64,000 nt of DNA from the NCBI RefSeq assembly GCF_007989085.1, contig NZ_BJVJ01000009.1, positions 1 through 64,000 on the forward strand, written 5' to 3'. Of this stretch, positions 26,308-34,335 are shown piece by piece. The stretch's first letter is position 1, and each line of letters begins with the position of its first letter. The translations under genes were made by a program, and so were the position numbers. The stretch comes from Pseudonocardia sulfidoxydans NBRC 16205. GTDB lineage: Bacteria > Actinomycetota > Actinomycetes > Mycobacteriales > Pseudonocardiaceae. The notes beneath the pieces are model-generated. The model was not told where the DNA came from. It saw only the letters and a program-made list of their open reading frames with translations, and did no database searches.

Positions 26308-26847
26308 GTGTTCAACGCGATGTCCCCCGCGCAGCTCACCGCGGTGCTCTCGGGCGTCCTGCGCGAGGGCGCCGACTGGTCCCGCCCGCTCGACGGGTTC
26401 CAGCGCGGACAGCTCAAGTCGGCGAGCAGCATCGGCCGTCATCTCGCGTCGGAGCTCGCCGGCGGCCCGGCCGTCGCGGCGCAGTTCCGCGCCGACCTGC
26501 GGGCGCTGCTCGTCGACGGGCCGGCCGATACCGCGGACGACACACAAGGCGCGCAACCTCACGGTCGTTCCGGGGCCGGAAAACAGCAAAGAGGTTGCGC
26601 GCGGTCGTCCGCCGAGCCCGCCGAAGCGGTCGCTGAGGCAGCGCGCCGGGTCGTCGCCGCGATCGACGACGACCCGTCCGGCGACGTCGCCGCACTCGGC
26701 GCCCCGATCGGCGACCTGCTCACCGCCGCCCGCGCCGCCGGGACCGACGACCTCGCCACAGCCGTCCGCGGCCTGCTGCGCGACCTCGTCGACGCCGAGA
26801 TCGACCTGCTCTCCACCCCCGTCAATCCCAGCGGAGGATCCCGATGA
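26308..26847 (+). CDS. Hypothetical protein with an internal palindromic insertion
   Basis: A 179-residue protein with no recognised family. The N-terminal part (MSPAQLTAVLSGVLREGADW, QRGQLKSASSIGRHLASEL) and the C-terminal part (residues 105-179, Ala/Asp-rich helices) look coherent, whereas residues 76-102 (QGAQPHGRSGAGKQQRGCAR) are encoded by an 80-bp palindromic element and look foreign, but the frame stays open. GTG at 26308 follows AGAGGCGAG; ATG at 26320 is an alternative. It overlaps the next gene by ATGA, so it is cotranscribed with the lipocalin-like protein and the kinase-like protein. Confidence 0.6.
   Translation: MFNAMSPAQLTAVLSGVLREGADWSRPLDGFQRGQLKSASSIGRHLASELAGGPAVAAQFRADLRALLVDGPADTADDTQGAQPHGRSGAGKQQRGCARSSAEPAEAVAEAARRVVAAIDDDPSGDVAALGAPIGDLLTAARAAGTDDLATAVRGLLRDLVDAEIDLLSTPVNPSGGSR
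26533..26612. repeat. 80-bp palindromic element inside a coding sequence
   Basis: Outer 9-bp arms GCGGACGAC (26533) and GTCGTCCGC (26604), and inner 12-bp arms GCGCGCAACCTC (26549) and GAGGTTGCGCGC (26591), flank a 30-base AT-richer loop containing GGAAAACAGCAAA. The structure resembles a REP/MITE-type insertion. I did not find a second copy in the window. Confidence 0.6.
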
Positions 26848-27881
26848 CCCGCACCGTCACCGCCTACTCACCGGCCGACCTGCCCGCCGACGTCGCGCAG
26901 CACGACCTCGTCCACCCCGCGGGCGAGGACCGTCGCTGGCGCGAGAGCTACTACTTCTCCTTCTACGACACCCGCCACGGCATCGGCGGCTTCTCGTCGA
27001 TCGGCCGCCGGGTCGCGACGGGCCACTCCGGCTCGGTCAACGTGCTGTGGGGCCCGGACCGGCACAGCCTCGTGGCCTCGGAATGGGACTCGTTCGAGAA
27101 GCTCGAGAACCACACGCACGTCGCGGGCATGACGTACTCGTCGCAGCAGCCGTTCGGTGACTGGCGCCTGGAGTTCGACGGCAAGCTCAACGACGGTGGC
27201 GACGGCGTCGAGTGCGACCACGCCGCCCTGGGTCCCGTCGCGAAGAGCGCGGCCGACTCCGTCGACGTCTCCTACGACCTGACGTTCACCCCGACGCATC
27301 CTCCGTACGTCTACCGGGAGGACTCGCGCTGGTCGGAACTGTTCACCGGGCACGTCGACGAGGTCGGCCTGGTGAAGGGCACGATCACGATCGACGGCAC
27401 GACGATCGAGATCGACGGCCGTGGCGGCAAGGACCACTCGTGGGGCGTGCGCAACTGGTTCGCCCCCGACGACTGGCGCTGGATCGACCTCGTCTCCGAC
27501 ACCGGCCCGGAGGTCGCGATGTGGCGGGCCGACCTGGGCGGCTGGATCGGTGACGGCGCCGTGTTCACCGATCCCGCAGCCGACCTCGCGGCGGGTGACG
27601 AGCGCGCGATCGTCGGCTACACCGAGACGGTGCGCACGGCCCCGCGCCCGGACGTGCCGGGCAAGCCGATCCCGACCGGCCTGTCCGCCGAGATCACGAC
27701 GGGCTCGGGCGTCCACCAGCTGGAGGGCACCGTCGTACGGGTGCTGCCGGTGCTGTTCGACCGCCGGTCCGACGGCACGCTGCAGCGGTCGTGGAACGAC
27801 CGGTCCCTGTTGTCGACGACGGTCGACGGGCACTCTGGCTGGGCGAACGTCGAGTTCGCGGGACGCGTCGAGAACCCGTGA
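26844..27881 (+). CDS. AttH/lipocalin-like (DUF7064/7065-type) protein
   Basis: A 345-residue, beta-rich protein with many Trp and Asp residues: YYFSFYDTRHGIGGF, VLWGPDRHSLV, GGKDHSWGVRNWFAPDDWRW. The GxxDHSWGxR and DWRWID patterns are those of the double-lipocalin proteins found near acyl-CoA and terpenoid/steroid genes in actinobacteria (the family names are recalled, not looked up). No signal peptide. GGAGGATCCCG precedes the ATG. It is coupled by overlap to the phosphotransferase-like gene, with which such proteins often co-occur. Function unknown; binding a hydrophobic substrate is plausible. Confidence 0.65.
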   Translation: MTRTVTAYSPADLPADVAQHDLVHPAGEDRRWRESYYFSFYDTRHGIGGFSSIGRRVATGHSGSVNVLWGPDRHSLVASEWDSFEKLENHTHVAGMTYSSQQPFGDWRLEFDGKLNDGGDGVECDHAALGPVAKSAADSVDVSYDLTFTPTHPPYVYREDSRWSELFTGHVDEVGLVKGTITIDGTTIEIDGRGGKDHSWGVRNWFAPDDWRWIDLVSDTGPEVAMWRADLGGWIGDGAVFTDPAADLAAGDERAIVGYTETVRTAPRPDVPGKPIPTGLSAEITTGSGVHQLEGTVVRVLPVLFDRRSDGTLQRSWNDRSLLSTTVDGHSGWANVEFAGRVENP

Positions 27882-28897
27882 CCTCGCCCGACAGCGTCCT
27901 CGACGTCCTGGTCGAGGCCGGCCGGCTGGGCGATGCGGACCGCTCCAAGAACTGGGCACTGCGCCAGCTGGCAGGCGGCTGGTCCAGACACACCTGGCTG
28001 CTCAGCGAAGGCGAAGGTGAGCCGGCGCAGGGCGAGGCGTTCGTCGTCCGCGTCAAGCCGCCCGCGTCGCTGCTCGACTCCGATCTCGACCTGGAGTACC
28101 GCCTCTACAAGACGGTCGCGGCGGCGGGCGTCACCGTGCCGACGCCGTACGGCATCGAGCACGCGACCGACACCCCACTCGGCGGGTCGTGGTTCGTCAT
28201 GGACTGGGTGCCGGGCGCTGCACCCGTGACGTGGCTGCGCCGCGACCGCGAGGCGCTGGAGGCCGACTGGGCGGGCGGCGGGCGGCTGGGCCGCGACCTC
28301 GTCGAGACGCTCGCGGCGATCCACGCGATCCCGGCGAGCGAGCTCGGTTTCCTCGGCCCGCCACGCAGCTATGCCGACGCGATCGACGTGTGGGCCCGCA
28401 CCTACGAGCAGGATCGGCTCGTGCGTGACCCCGTCGTCGAGGACGCGTTCGCGTGGCTGCGCGAACGCGAGCCCGACCCGGTGCCGCCCGCGCTGGTGCA
28501 CGGCGACTACCGCATCGGCAACACGATGATCCACGACGGGCGGATCGCCGCCGTCGTCGACTGGGAGCTGGCGTACCTGGGCGATCCCCGCTACGACCTG
28601 GGCTACGCCGCGCTGGACTACCTGGGCGGCAAGTTCATCGAGCCCGGGTCGGCGCTGTTGGAGGCGGTGTGCGACCGCGACTGGTTCTTCCGCGCCTACG
28701 AACAGCTGCGCGCGACGACGGTCGATCCGGAGGTCGTGCGCAGCTACTCGGTGCTCGGCGCGCTGGCGCTGATCTGCATCCTGCTGACGGGCATCCGCAC
28801 CTACGCCGACGGCCGCACCGCCGACGTGCGGATGGCCTGGAACCGCTACGCCGTCCCGGGCCTGCGCCAGGACATCGTCCGGCTCATGGGCTGGTGA
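27878..28897 (+). CDS. Phosphotransferase family protein (APH/ACAD10-like kinase fold)
   Basis: A 339-residue aminoglycoside-phosphotransferase-fold protein. The nucleotide loop region is GGWSRHTWLL, the hinge WFVMDWVPG, the catalytic loop LVHGDYRIGNTMI (Asp as base) and the metal motif VVDWELAYLGDPRYDLGY. This subgroup resembles the kinase domain of ACAD10/11, which phosphorylates 4-hydroxyacyl-CoAs so that they can enter beta-oxidation. The GTG overlaps the stop of the preceding gene by two bases. A 4-hydroxyacyl-CoA kinase role in this catabolic island is an attractive inference. Confidence 0.78.
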   Translation: MTSPDSVLDVLVEAGRLGDADRSKNWALRQLAGGWSRHTWLLSEGEGEPAQGEAFVVRVKPPASLLDSDLDLEYRLYKTVAAAGVTVPTPYGIEHATDTPLGGSWFVMDWVPGAAPVTWLRRDREALEADWAGGGRLGRDLVETLAAIHAIPASELGFLGPPRSYADAIDVWARTYEQDRLVRDPVVEDAFAWLREREPDPVPPALVHGDYRIGNTMIHDGRIAAVVDWELAYLGDPRYDLGYAALDYLGGKFIEPGSALLEAVCDRDWFFRAYEQLRATTVDPEVVRSYSVLGALALICILLTGIRTYADGRTADVRMAWNRYAVPGLRQDIVRLMGW

Positions 28898-28903
28898 GGG
28901 GTC

Positions 28904-28943
28904 GTGAGCGGTAATAGTCGCTATAGCGACTATTACCGCTCAC
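28904..28943. repeat. 40-bp palindrome, copy 2 (perfect)
   Basis: A perfect 40-bp dyad with arm GTGAGCGGTAATAGTCGCTA. Compared with copy 1, the C-to-T change in the left arm is matched by a compensating change in the right arm. It sits between two convergent genes and its right arm contains the stop codon of the minus-strand ligase (28940-28942). Confidence 0.9.
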
Positions 28944-30514
28944 AGGTAGTGCTCTTGCAGCCCGTCGCGCACCACGTTCTTCTGGATCTTGCCGGTGGAG
29001 GTCTTGGGCAGCTCGTCGACGACGAGGATCGCCTTGGGGATCTTGTAGCCGTCGAGGTGCGCCCGCATGGCCTCCTTGAGCTCGTCGGGGTCGATGCTCT
29101 CGCCCGGCTTCGGGACGACGACCGCGGTGATGGCCTCGGTCCAGCGCTCGTGCGGCAGCCCGATGACGACGGCCTCGCCGACGCGCGGGTCGGCGGCGTA
29201 GACGGCCCGCTCCACCTCCAGCGACGCGACGTTCTCCCCGCCGGTCTTGATGACGTCCTTGTAGCGGTCGGCGAACCAGAGCACGCCGTCGTCGCCGAAC
29301 CAGCCGACGTCGCCGGAGTGGAACCAGCCGAACGTGAAGGCCTCGTCGGTGGCCTCCTGGTTGTCCAGGTAGCCGTTCATCGTCGACGGGCCGCGGTAGA
29401 CGATCTCGCCCTTCTCCCCCGCCGGGAGCAGCGCGCCGTCAGGGCCCATGATCGCGACCTGCACGCCCGTGATCGGGGTGCCGACCGCACCGACGTGGGT
29501 GAGCTGGTGCTCGGGACGGAACAGCGTCGTCACCGGGCTCATCTCGGTCTGCCCGAACAGCAGCGCGAACTCGCAGCCGAAGCCCTCCAGGCAGGCCTTG
29601 ATCAGCGGTTCGGGCATGGGCGCCATGGCGTAGACGGCGCGGCGCAGGCTCGACAGGTCCCGCCCGGCGAACGACGCGTGCTCCAGCGCCGCCCGGTACA
29701 TCATCGGCAGCCCGAACACCTGCGTGATCTGCTCACGCTCGATGGCGGACAGGAAGTTCTCGGGGTCGAACCCGCGCTGCACGTGGAGGGTGGCGCCGAC
29801 CAGGAGCGCGGGCGTGCAGAAGGCGTTGAGCTGCGCGGTGTGGAAGAACGGCATGAGGCACAGGAAGCGGTCGTCGGCACGCCAGCCGGAGTCGAGCGCA
29901 CCCGACATCGACTCCATGTAGATCGCCAGGTGCGACCCGACGACGCCCTTGGGGAACGACGTGGTGCCCGACGTGTAGAGGTAGCTGAGCCCGTCGCGGT
30001 CCTCGACGTGGTACTCCGCCGGTGACTCGTCGGCGGATTCCAGCTCGGCCAGCGTTGCCCAGTTCCGGTCGGCGACCGCGGGCTCCCAGGACGCGCCCAG
30101 CCCAGGCGCGACGAACACGTCCGCGACGCCGGTGACCTTCTCGATCGCCTCCGCCACGTTCCCGACCAGCTGCGACTCGACGACGAGCCCGCGCGCGCCG
30201 GAGTGGCCGAGGACGTAGGCGACCTCACCCGCCTTCCAGCCCAGGTTGATCGGGACGCAGACGACGCCGAGCTTGGCGCACGCGTAGTAGACGGCGAGGA
30301 ACTCGGCGCTGTTGCCCGACGCGAGACCCAGCGCGTCGCCGCGGCGGTAGCCGCGGGCGGCGAGGCCGTGCGTCAGCCGGTTCACCCAGGCGTCGAGCTC
30401 GGCGTAGGTCCAACGCCGGTCCCCGTCGACGACGGCGAGCTGCGCGGGGCGCGCGGCTGCGGACCGGGTCAGCGAGTCGCCGACGTTGACACGCTGGATC
30501 AGGTTCGTCGACAT
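28940..30514 (-). CDS. Acyl-CoA synthetase (AMP-forming), long-chain type
   Basis: A 524-residue ANL ligase: LYTSGTTSFPKG, LLFGQTEMSPV, FADRYKDVIKTGGENV hinge and KTSTGKIQKN. ATG at 30514 has GGAGGC nine bases upstream. The stop lies inside palindrome copy 2. It forms an operon with the acyl-CoA dehydrogenase just upstream (20-base gap), and both sit behind the TetR operator at 31725, so activation of an acid and its first oxidation are probably co-regulated. Confidence 0.82.
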   Translation of the reverse strand: MSTNLIQRVNVGDSLTRSAAARPAQLAVVDGDRRWTYAELDAWVNRLTHGLAARGYRRGDALGLASGNSAEFLAVYYACAKLGVVCVPINLGWKAGEVAYVLGHSGARGLVVESQLVGNVAEAIEKVTGVADVFVAPGLGASWEPAVADRNWATLAELESADESPAEYHVEDRDGLSYLYTSGTTSFPKGVVGSHLAIYMESMSGALDSGWRADDRFLCLMPFFHTAQLNAFCTPALLVGATLHVQRGFDPENFLSAIEREQITQVFGLPMMYRAALEHASFAGRDLSSLRRAVYAMAPMPEPLIKACLEGFGCEFALLFGQTEMSPVTTLFRPEHQLTHVGAVGTPITGVQVAIMGPDGALLPAGEKGEIVYRGPSTMNGYLDNQEATDEAFTFGWFHSGDVGWFGDDGVLWFADRYKDVIKTGGENVASLEVERAVYAADPRVGEAVVIGLPHERWTEAITAVVVPKPGESIDPDELKEAMRAHLDGYKIPKAILVVDELPKTSTGKIQKNVVRDGLQEHYL

Positions 30515-30534
30515 CGGTGTCGAGCCTCCGGGAG

Positions 30535-31686
30535 TCAGTACGACTTGGGCAGGCCCAGCGTGTGCTGGGCGACGAAGTTCAGGATCATCTCCCGGTTGAC
30601 CGGAGCGATCCGGAGCAACCTCGCCATTCCCCAGTAGGGCAGCAGGCCGTACTCGCGCGCAAGACCGTTGCCGCCGTGGGTCTGGATCGCCGCGTCGAGA
30701 GCGTTGAGCGCGGCCTCGGCGGCGGCGTACTTCGCCATGTTCGACGCCTCGCCCGCCGGCAGCCCGTGGTCGTGGCACCACGCGGCCTTGCGGGTCATGA
30801 GCGCAGCGAGCTCGGTCTCGATCGCGGCCTTGGCCAGCGGGTGGGACACACCTTGGTGGGCTCCGATCGGGGTGTCCCACACCGTGCGGTCGTTCGCGTA
30901 GCGGGCGGCCTGCGCGAGCGCGTAGCGGGCGATGCCGACGCACACCGCCGCACCCGTGATGCGCTCCGGGTTGAGACCGTGGAAGACCTGCCGGAACCCG
31001 GCCCCCTCCTCGCCGATGAGGTTGCCGGCGGGGACGCGGACGTCGTCGAAGTGCAGGACGAACTGCTTCTCCGGGACCTGGATGTCGACGGGCAGCGGGG
31101 TGCGCGCCAGGCCGGGCGCGTCGGCGTCGACGACGAACAGCGACAGCCGGGCGTTGCCGGACTCGTCGCGGCCGGTGCGCGCGACGACGACGATCGCCTC
31201 GGCCTCGTCGACCCCGGAGATGTAGTGCTTGGTGCCGTTCAGGACCCAGTGGTCGCCGTCGCGGACCGCGGTCGTCGACAGCTTGTGGGTGTTGGAGCCG
31301 GCGTCGGGCTCGGTGATCGCGAAGACGACCTTGCCCGACCCGTCGGCGAGACCGGGCAACCAGCGCGCCTTGAGCTCGTCGGAGCCGAACTCCTCGATGA
31401 CCTCGGCCGAGATCGCCGACGAGACCAGGAGCAGCAGCAACGGCGCACCCTGCGCCCCGGTCTCCTCGCACACCAGTGCCAGCTCGACCAGCCCGCCGCC
31501 CCCGCCGCCGTACTGCTCGCCGATGTTGACGCCGACGAACCCGGCCTTGCCGAGCGCGTCCCACAGCTCCTGGGTGGGCTCACCGGCCCGTGCGCGTTCG
31601 ACGAAGTAGGAGCCGCCGAAGTCGGCGGTGACGGCGGCGACGGCGGCGCGCAGGTCGCGGTGCTCGTCGCTCTCGGCGAAGTCCAC
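30535..31686 (-). CDS. Acyl-CoA dehydrogenase
   Basis: A 383-residue FAD-dependent acyl-CoA dehydrogenase: FAITEPDAGSNTHKLSTTA (FAD/substrate), HYISGVDEAEAI, IQTHGGNGLAREYGL, and the C-terminal LNFVAQHTLGLPKSY. It introduces the alpha-beta double bond into an acyl-CoA. GTG at 31686 has GGAGGT six bases before it. It is divergent from the TetR gene; the operator at 31725-31742 is 39 bases upstream of its start. Confidence 0.87.
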   Translation of the reverse strand: MDFAESDEHRDLRAAVAAVTADFGGSYFVERARAGEPTQELWDALGKAGFVGVNIGEQYGGGGGGLVELALVCEETGAQGAPLLLLLVSSAISAEVIEEFGSDELKARWLPGLADGSGKVVFAITEPDAGSNTHKLSTTAVRDGDHWVLNGTKHYISGVDEAEAIVVVARTGRDESGNARLSLFVVDADAPGLARTPLPVDIQVPEKQFVLHFDDVRVPAGNLIGEEGAGFRQVFHGLNPERITGAAVCVGIARYALAQAARYANDRTVWDTPIGAHQGVSHPLAKAAIETELAALMTRKAAWCHDHGLPAGEASNMAKYAAAEAALNALDAAIQTHGGNGLAREYGLLPYWGMARLLRIAPVNREMILNFVAQHTLGLPKSY

Positions 31687-31724
31687 GCGGTACCTCCGGC
31701 GTGTTCGAGTACGAATTCAGCTGA

Positions 31725-31742
31725 AGTGATCAGCAGTTCACT
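31725..31742. promoter_or_regulatory. Candidate TetR operator, site 1
   Basis: Read on the minus strand this is AGTGAACTGCTGATCACT, an 18-bp imperfect palindrome (7 of 9 positions symmetric). It lies in the divergent promoter between the acyl-CoA dehydrogenase and TetR genes. The same sequence recurs at 32380 with one mismatch, which is strong internal evidence for a regulator site. An adjacent perfect 10-bp palindrome, TTCAGCTGAA, lies at 31716-31725. Confidence 0.6.
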
Positions 31743-31779
31743 GGTGACGACCGTACCGACCGGCTGTCATGATGACCAG

Positions 31780-32406
31780 ATGGCCGCCCCACGCCCGCGC
31801 AGTCAGCGCGATCCCGACCGCCGGGAGCGGATCCTCGTCGCGGCGGCGCAGCTCGTCGCGCGCCGTGGTTTCCACACCGTCGGGATGGCCGACATCGGCG
31901 CGGAGGCCGGGATCGTCGGCTCCGGGATCTACCGTCACTTCGACAGCAAGAACGCCATCCTCATCGCCCTGCTCGACCAGGTGATGGACCGGATGCAGTC
32001 CGGGGCCGCACGGATCGTCGGCGCCGCGCCGGACGACCGGACGGCGCTGTCCGCCCTGGTCCGCGACCACGTCCGCGTCGCCATCCAGGACCGCAGCGTG
32101 CTGGCCGTCTACCACCGCGAGGTCCACAACCTCCCCGAGGACGAGCGCCGACGGCTGCGGCACCGTCAGCGGCACTACCTCGAGGACTGGGTGCACGTGC
32201 TCGCACCGCTGCGCCGTGACCTCGCCGACGGCGAGCAGCGCCTCGCCGTGCACGCCGCGATCGGCGCGATCCAGTCGACGCTGTTCTTCCACAGCGGGCT
32301 GGCCGAGACCCGGCTCGCCGAGCTGCTCGACGAGATGGCCCACGCCTGCCTGGGCGTGACCCCCGCTCCCCGCGAGCGGAGTGAACTGCTGATGACTAAG
32401 TACTGA
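31780..32406 (+). CDS. TetR/AcrR family regulator of the acyl-CoA genes
   Basis: A 208-residue TetR protein. The helix-turn-helix is LVARRGFHTVGMADIGAEAG... SGIYRHFDSK, the family pattern; the rest is an all-helical ligand domain. Its gene lies between the divergent acyl-CoA dehydrogenase operon and the codirectional ligase, and an 18-bp operator-like site occurs in front of both. It probably represses both until an acyl-CoA accumulates, as KstR2- and FadR-like TetR regulators do. ATG at 31780 has no strong ribosome site; in-frame GTG codons farther upstream are possible. Confidence 0.8.
   Translation: MAAPRPRSQRDPDRRERILVAAAQLVARRGFHTVGMADIGAEAGIVGSGIYRHFDSKNAILIALLDQVMDRMQSGAARIVGAAPDDRTALSALVRDHVRVAIQDRSVLAVYHREVHNLPEDERRRLRHRQRHYLEDWVHVLAPLRRDLADGEQRLAVHAAIGAIQSTLFFHSGLAETRLAELLDEMAHACLGVTPAPRERSELLMTKY
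32380..32397. promoter_or_regulatory. Candidate TetR operator, site 2
   Basis: AGTGAACTGCTGATGACT on the plus strand matches site 1 at 17 of 18 positions, in inverted orientation relative to it. It overlaps the last codons of the tetR gene and lies 54 bases before the start of the next acyl-CoA ligase gene, so it could control an internal promoter for that gene. Confidence 0.55.
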
Positions 32407-32450
32407 CCGGACCGACTGAGGTTCTCCACCCCGCGCGAAGGAGCCCGGAC

Positions 32451-34115
32451 GTGAACGAGCAGCCCCACATCGACGTGACGACCCTGCGCGGCCGGCGGGC
32501 CGTGAACCGCTGGGAACGCACCTCGGTCGGCGACGTCTTCGAGCGTCTGACCTGGAGCTATCCCGACGAGGTCGCCATCTCCGCGCGGCCGGGCGCCTAC
32601 GGCGACGAGCAGTTCCGCACCGTCACCTACCGGCAGGCCGACACCGTCGCGAGCCGGGTCGCGCACGCGCTCGCCGACGCCGGGCTCGAACCCGGCGACC
32701 GCGTCCTCATGGTGTGCGAGAACTCCGTCGAGGCGTTCCTGGCCAAGGTCGGCATCGCCAAGGCCGGGATGGTCGCCGCACCGATCAACCCGAACCTGGC
32801 CACGGACGTCGTCACGCACCTGGTCGGGGTGCTGGAGCCGCGGTTCACGATCGTCGACGCCGAGATGTGGCCGAAGGTCGAGGCGGCGTTCGCCGCGACG
32901 GGGCTGTCGGTCGGCGCGACGATCACCGTCGGCGGCGGTCCCGTCGCGGGCAGCCCGTCGTTCACCGAGCTCATCGAGGGCAAGCCCGAGACCGAGCCCG
33001 ACGTCGAGATCCACGGCGACGACATCTGGCAGCTGCTGTTCACCTCGGGAACGACGTCGATGCCCAAGGGCGCCATGCTCTCCCACACGATGACGCACCT
33101 GGCGGCGCTGAACTTCTCGGTGTCGCTGTCGCGCGGCCTGCGCCACGAGAGCGACCTCAAGCTCGTCGTCTTCCTGCCGATCATCTACCACGTCGGCGAC
33201 CAGATCTTCCCGTTCGGCGCCTTCCTCGCGGGCGGCTCGATGGTGCTGGGCCGGCGGCCCACCCCGGACGCGACGGCCGACGCGATCGCGGAGGAACGCG
33301 CCACCGCGGTGTGGAACGGCTCCCCGCAGTTCGCCGCGAACCTCGCGGCCGAGCTGAACAGCCGCCCGGAGCTCGACGTCTCCAGCCTCACGACGCTCGT
33401 CTACGGCTGGGGCGCGCTGGAACCACAGGTGGTCGCCGACCTGGAGAAGCGCTGCGCCGAGGGCTTCGTGACGCTCGGCATCTTCGGCCAGACCGAGGCC
33501 ATCGCCTGCCACCGCTTCTGGCCGACCAAGTGGCCGGAGGTGTACGCGCGCAGTGCGCCCGCGGTCAACTACGTCGGCGTGCCCAGCCCGGTCCTCGCCT
33601 CCGACGTCGTCGACGAGACCGGGACGCCGGTGCGCGGCGAGCCCGGCGAGGCGGTCTACCGGTCCCCGGTGCTGATGGCCGGGTACTACCGCAACGAGGA
33701 GGCCACGCGCGAGGCGTTCCGCGGCGGCTGGTTCCACTCCGGTGACAGTGCGCAGATCGACGAGGACGGCCTGCGGATCATGGTCGACCGCTACAAGGAC
33801 ATCGTGAAGTCCGGCGGCGAGAACGTGTCGAGCATGCGCGTCGAGTCGGTGCTCTACGGCCATCCCGACGTCGAACGCGCCGCGGTGATCGGGCTCGACC
33901 ACCCGCGGTGGGGCGAGGCCGTGACCGCGGTCGTGGTGCCCCGCGCGGGCTCGACCCCGGACGCCGAGGCGATCATCGCGCACTGCCGCGAACGGCTCGC
34001 CGGCTTCGAGACGCCGAAGGCGGTCGTGTTCGCCGACACGCTGCCCGACACCGTCGGCGGCAAGGTGCTCAAGTACAAGCTGCGGGCCGAGCACGCGCAC
34101 CTCTACGACTCGTGA
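32451..34115 (+). CDS. Acyl-CoA synthetase (AMP-forming), steroid/terpenoid acid type
   Basis: A 554-residue ANL ligase. The phosphate loop reads LFTSGTTSMPKG, followed by LGIFGQTEAIACHRF, the hinge IMVDRYKDIVKSGGENVSS and, at the end, DTVGGKVLKYK with the catalytic Lys. This variant C-terminus is seen in FadD-type ligases for cyclic or branched acids. AAGGAG lies nine bases before the GTG. Preceded by operator site 2; it is the last gene of the catabolic island. Confidence 0.82.
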   Translation: MNEQPHIDVTTLRGRRAVNRWERTSVGDVFERLTWSYPDEVAISARPGAYGDEQFRTVTYRQADTVASRVAHALADAGLEPGDRVLMVCENSVEAFLAKVGIAKAGMVAAPINPNLATDVVTHLVGVLEPRFTIVDAEMWPKVEAAFAATGLSVGATITVGGGPVAGSPSFTELIEGKPETEPDVEIHGDDIWQLLFTSGTTSMPKGAMLSHTMTHLAALNFSVSLSRGLRHESDLKLVVFLPIIYHVGDQIFPFGAFLAGGSMVLGRRPTPDATADAIAEERATAVWNGSPQFAANLAAELNSRPELDVSSLTTLVYGWGALEPQVVADLEKRCAEGFVTLGIFGQTEAIACHRFWPTKWPEVYARSAPAVNYVGVPSPVLASDVVDETGTPVRGEPGEAVYRSPVLMAGYYRNEEATREAFRGGWFHSGDSAQIDEDGLRIMVDRYKDIVKSGGENVSSMRVESVLYGHPDVERAAVIGLDHPRWGEAVTAVVVPRAGSTPDAEAIIAHCRERLAGFETPKAVVFADTLPDTVGGKVLKYKLRAEHAHLYDS

Positions 34116-34194
34116 ACGTCCGTACACGCGACGCGCTTCCCGACGGCTGGACGCGGGTTGACACCGGCGACGGCCGTCTGGTGTCGTCGATGCC

Positions 34195-34266
34195 ATGACC
34201 ACGCACCCGCTGACGCGCCGGCGTCACGTGGACCTCCAGCGTGTCGTCTCCTGCGGCTGTCGCTGA
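34195..34266 (+). CDS. Cysteine-containing leader peptide upstream of sfnG
   Basis: A 23-codon ORF: starts MTTHP, contains LTRRRHVDLQRV and ends SCGCR. The TRRRHxDLxR core with Cys near the stop is the pattern of actinobacterial leader peptides found before sulfur-metabolism genes; polycysteine leader ORFs in mycobacteria act as cysteine-responsive attenuators. No ribosome site stands before the ATG, while a perfect -35 TTGACA lies at 34158-34163, so the mRNA could be leaderless. Stalling at UGC/UGU codons when Cys-tRNA is scarce would change folding of the RNA at 34275-34315. Confidence 0.75.
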   Translation: MTTHPLTRRRHVDLQRVVSCGCR

Positions 34267-34274
34267 GCGGTTCG

Positions 34275-34315
34275 CCCCACACCTTCTTCCCTTGCGCGCG
34301 TGGGGTTCTCGCGCG
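34275..34315 (+). promoter_or_regulatory. Attenuator-like RNA structure before sfnG
   Basis: Two overlapping stems can form: CCCCAC (34275-34280) with GTGGGG (34300-34305), and GCGCG (34294-34298) with CGCGC (34310-34314). They share the bulge between them and look mutually exclusive. The segment starts nine bases after the leader-peptide stop and ends just before the CAGGAGA ribosome site of sfnG. Confidence 0.4.
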
Positions 34316-34335
34316 TTGTCGTCCAGGAGACAGCC

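Noticed and set aside
31769..31984. Alternative small ORF starting MMTRWPPHARAV
   Set aside because: Out of frame with the TetR helix-turn-helix, which is clearly coding.
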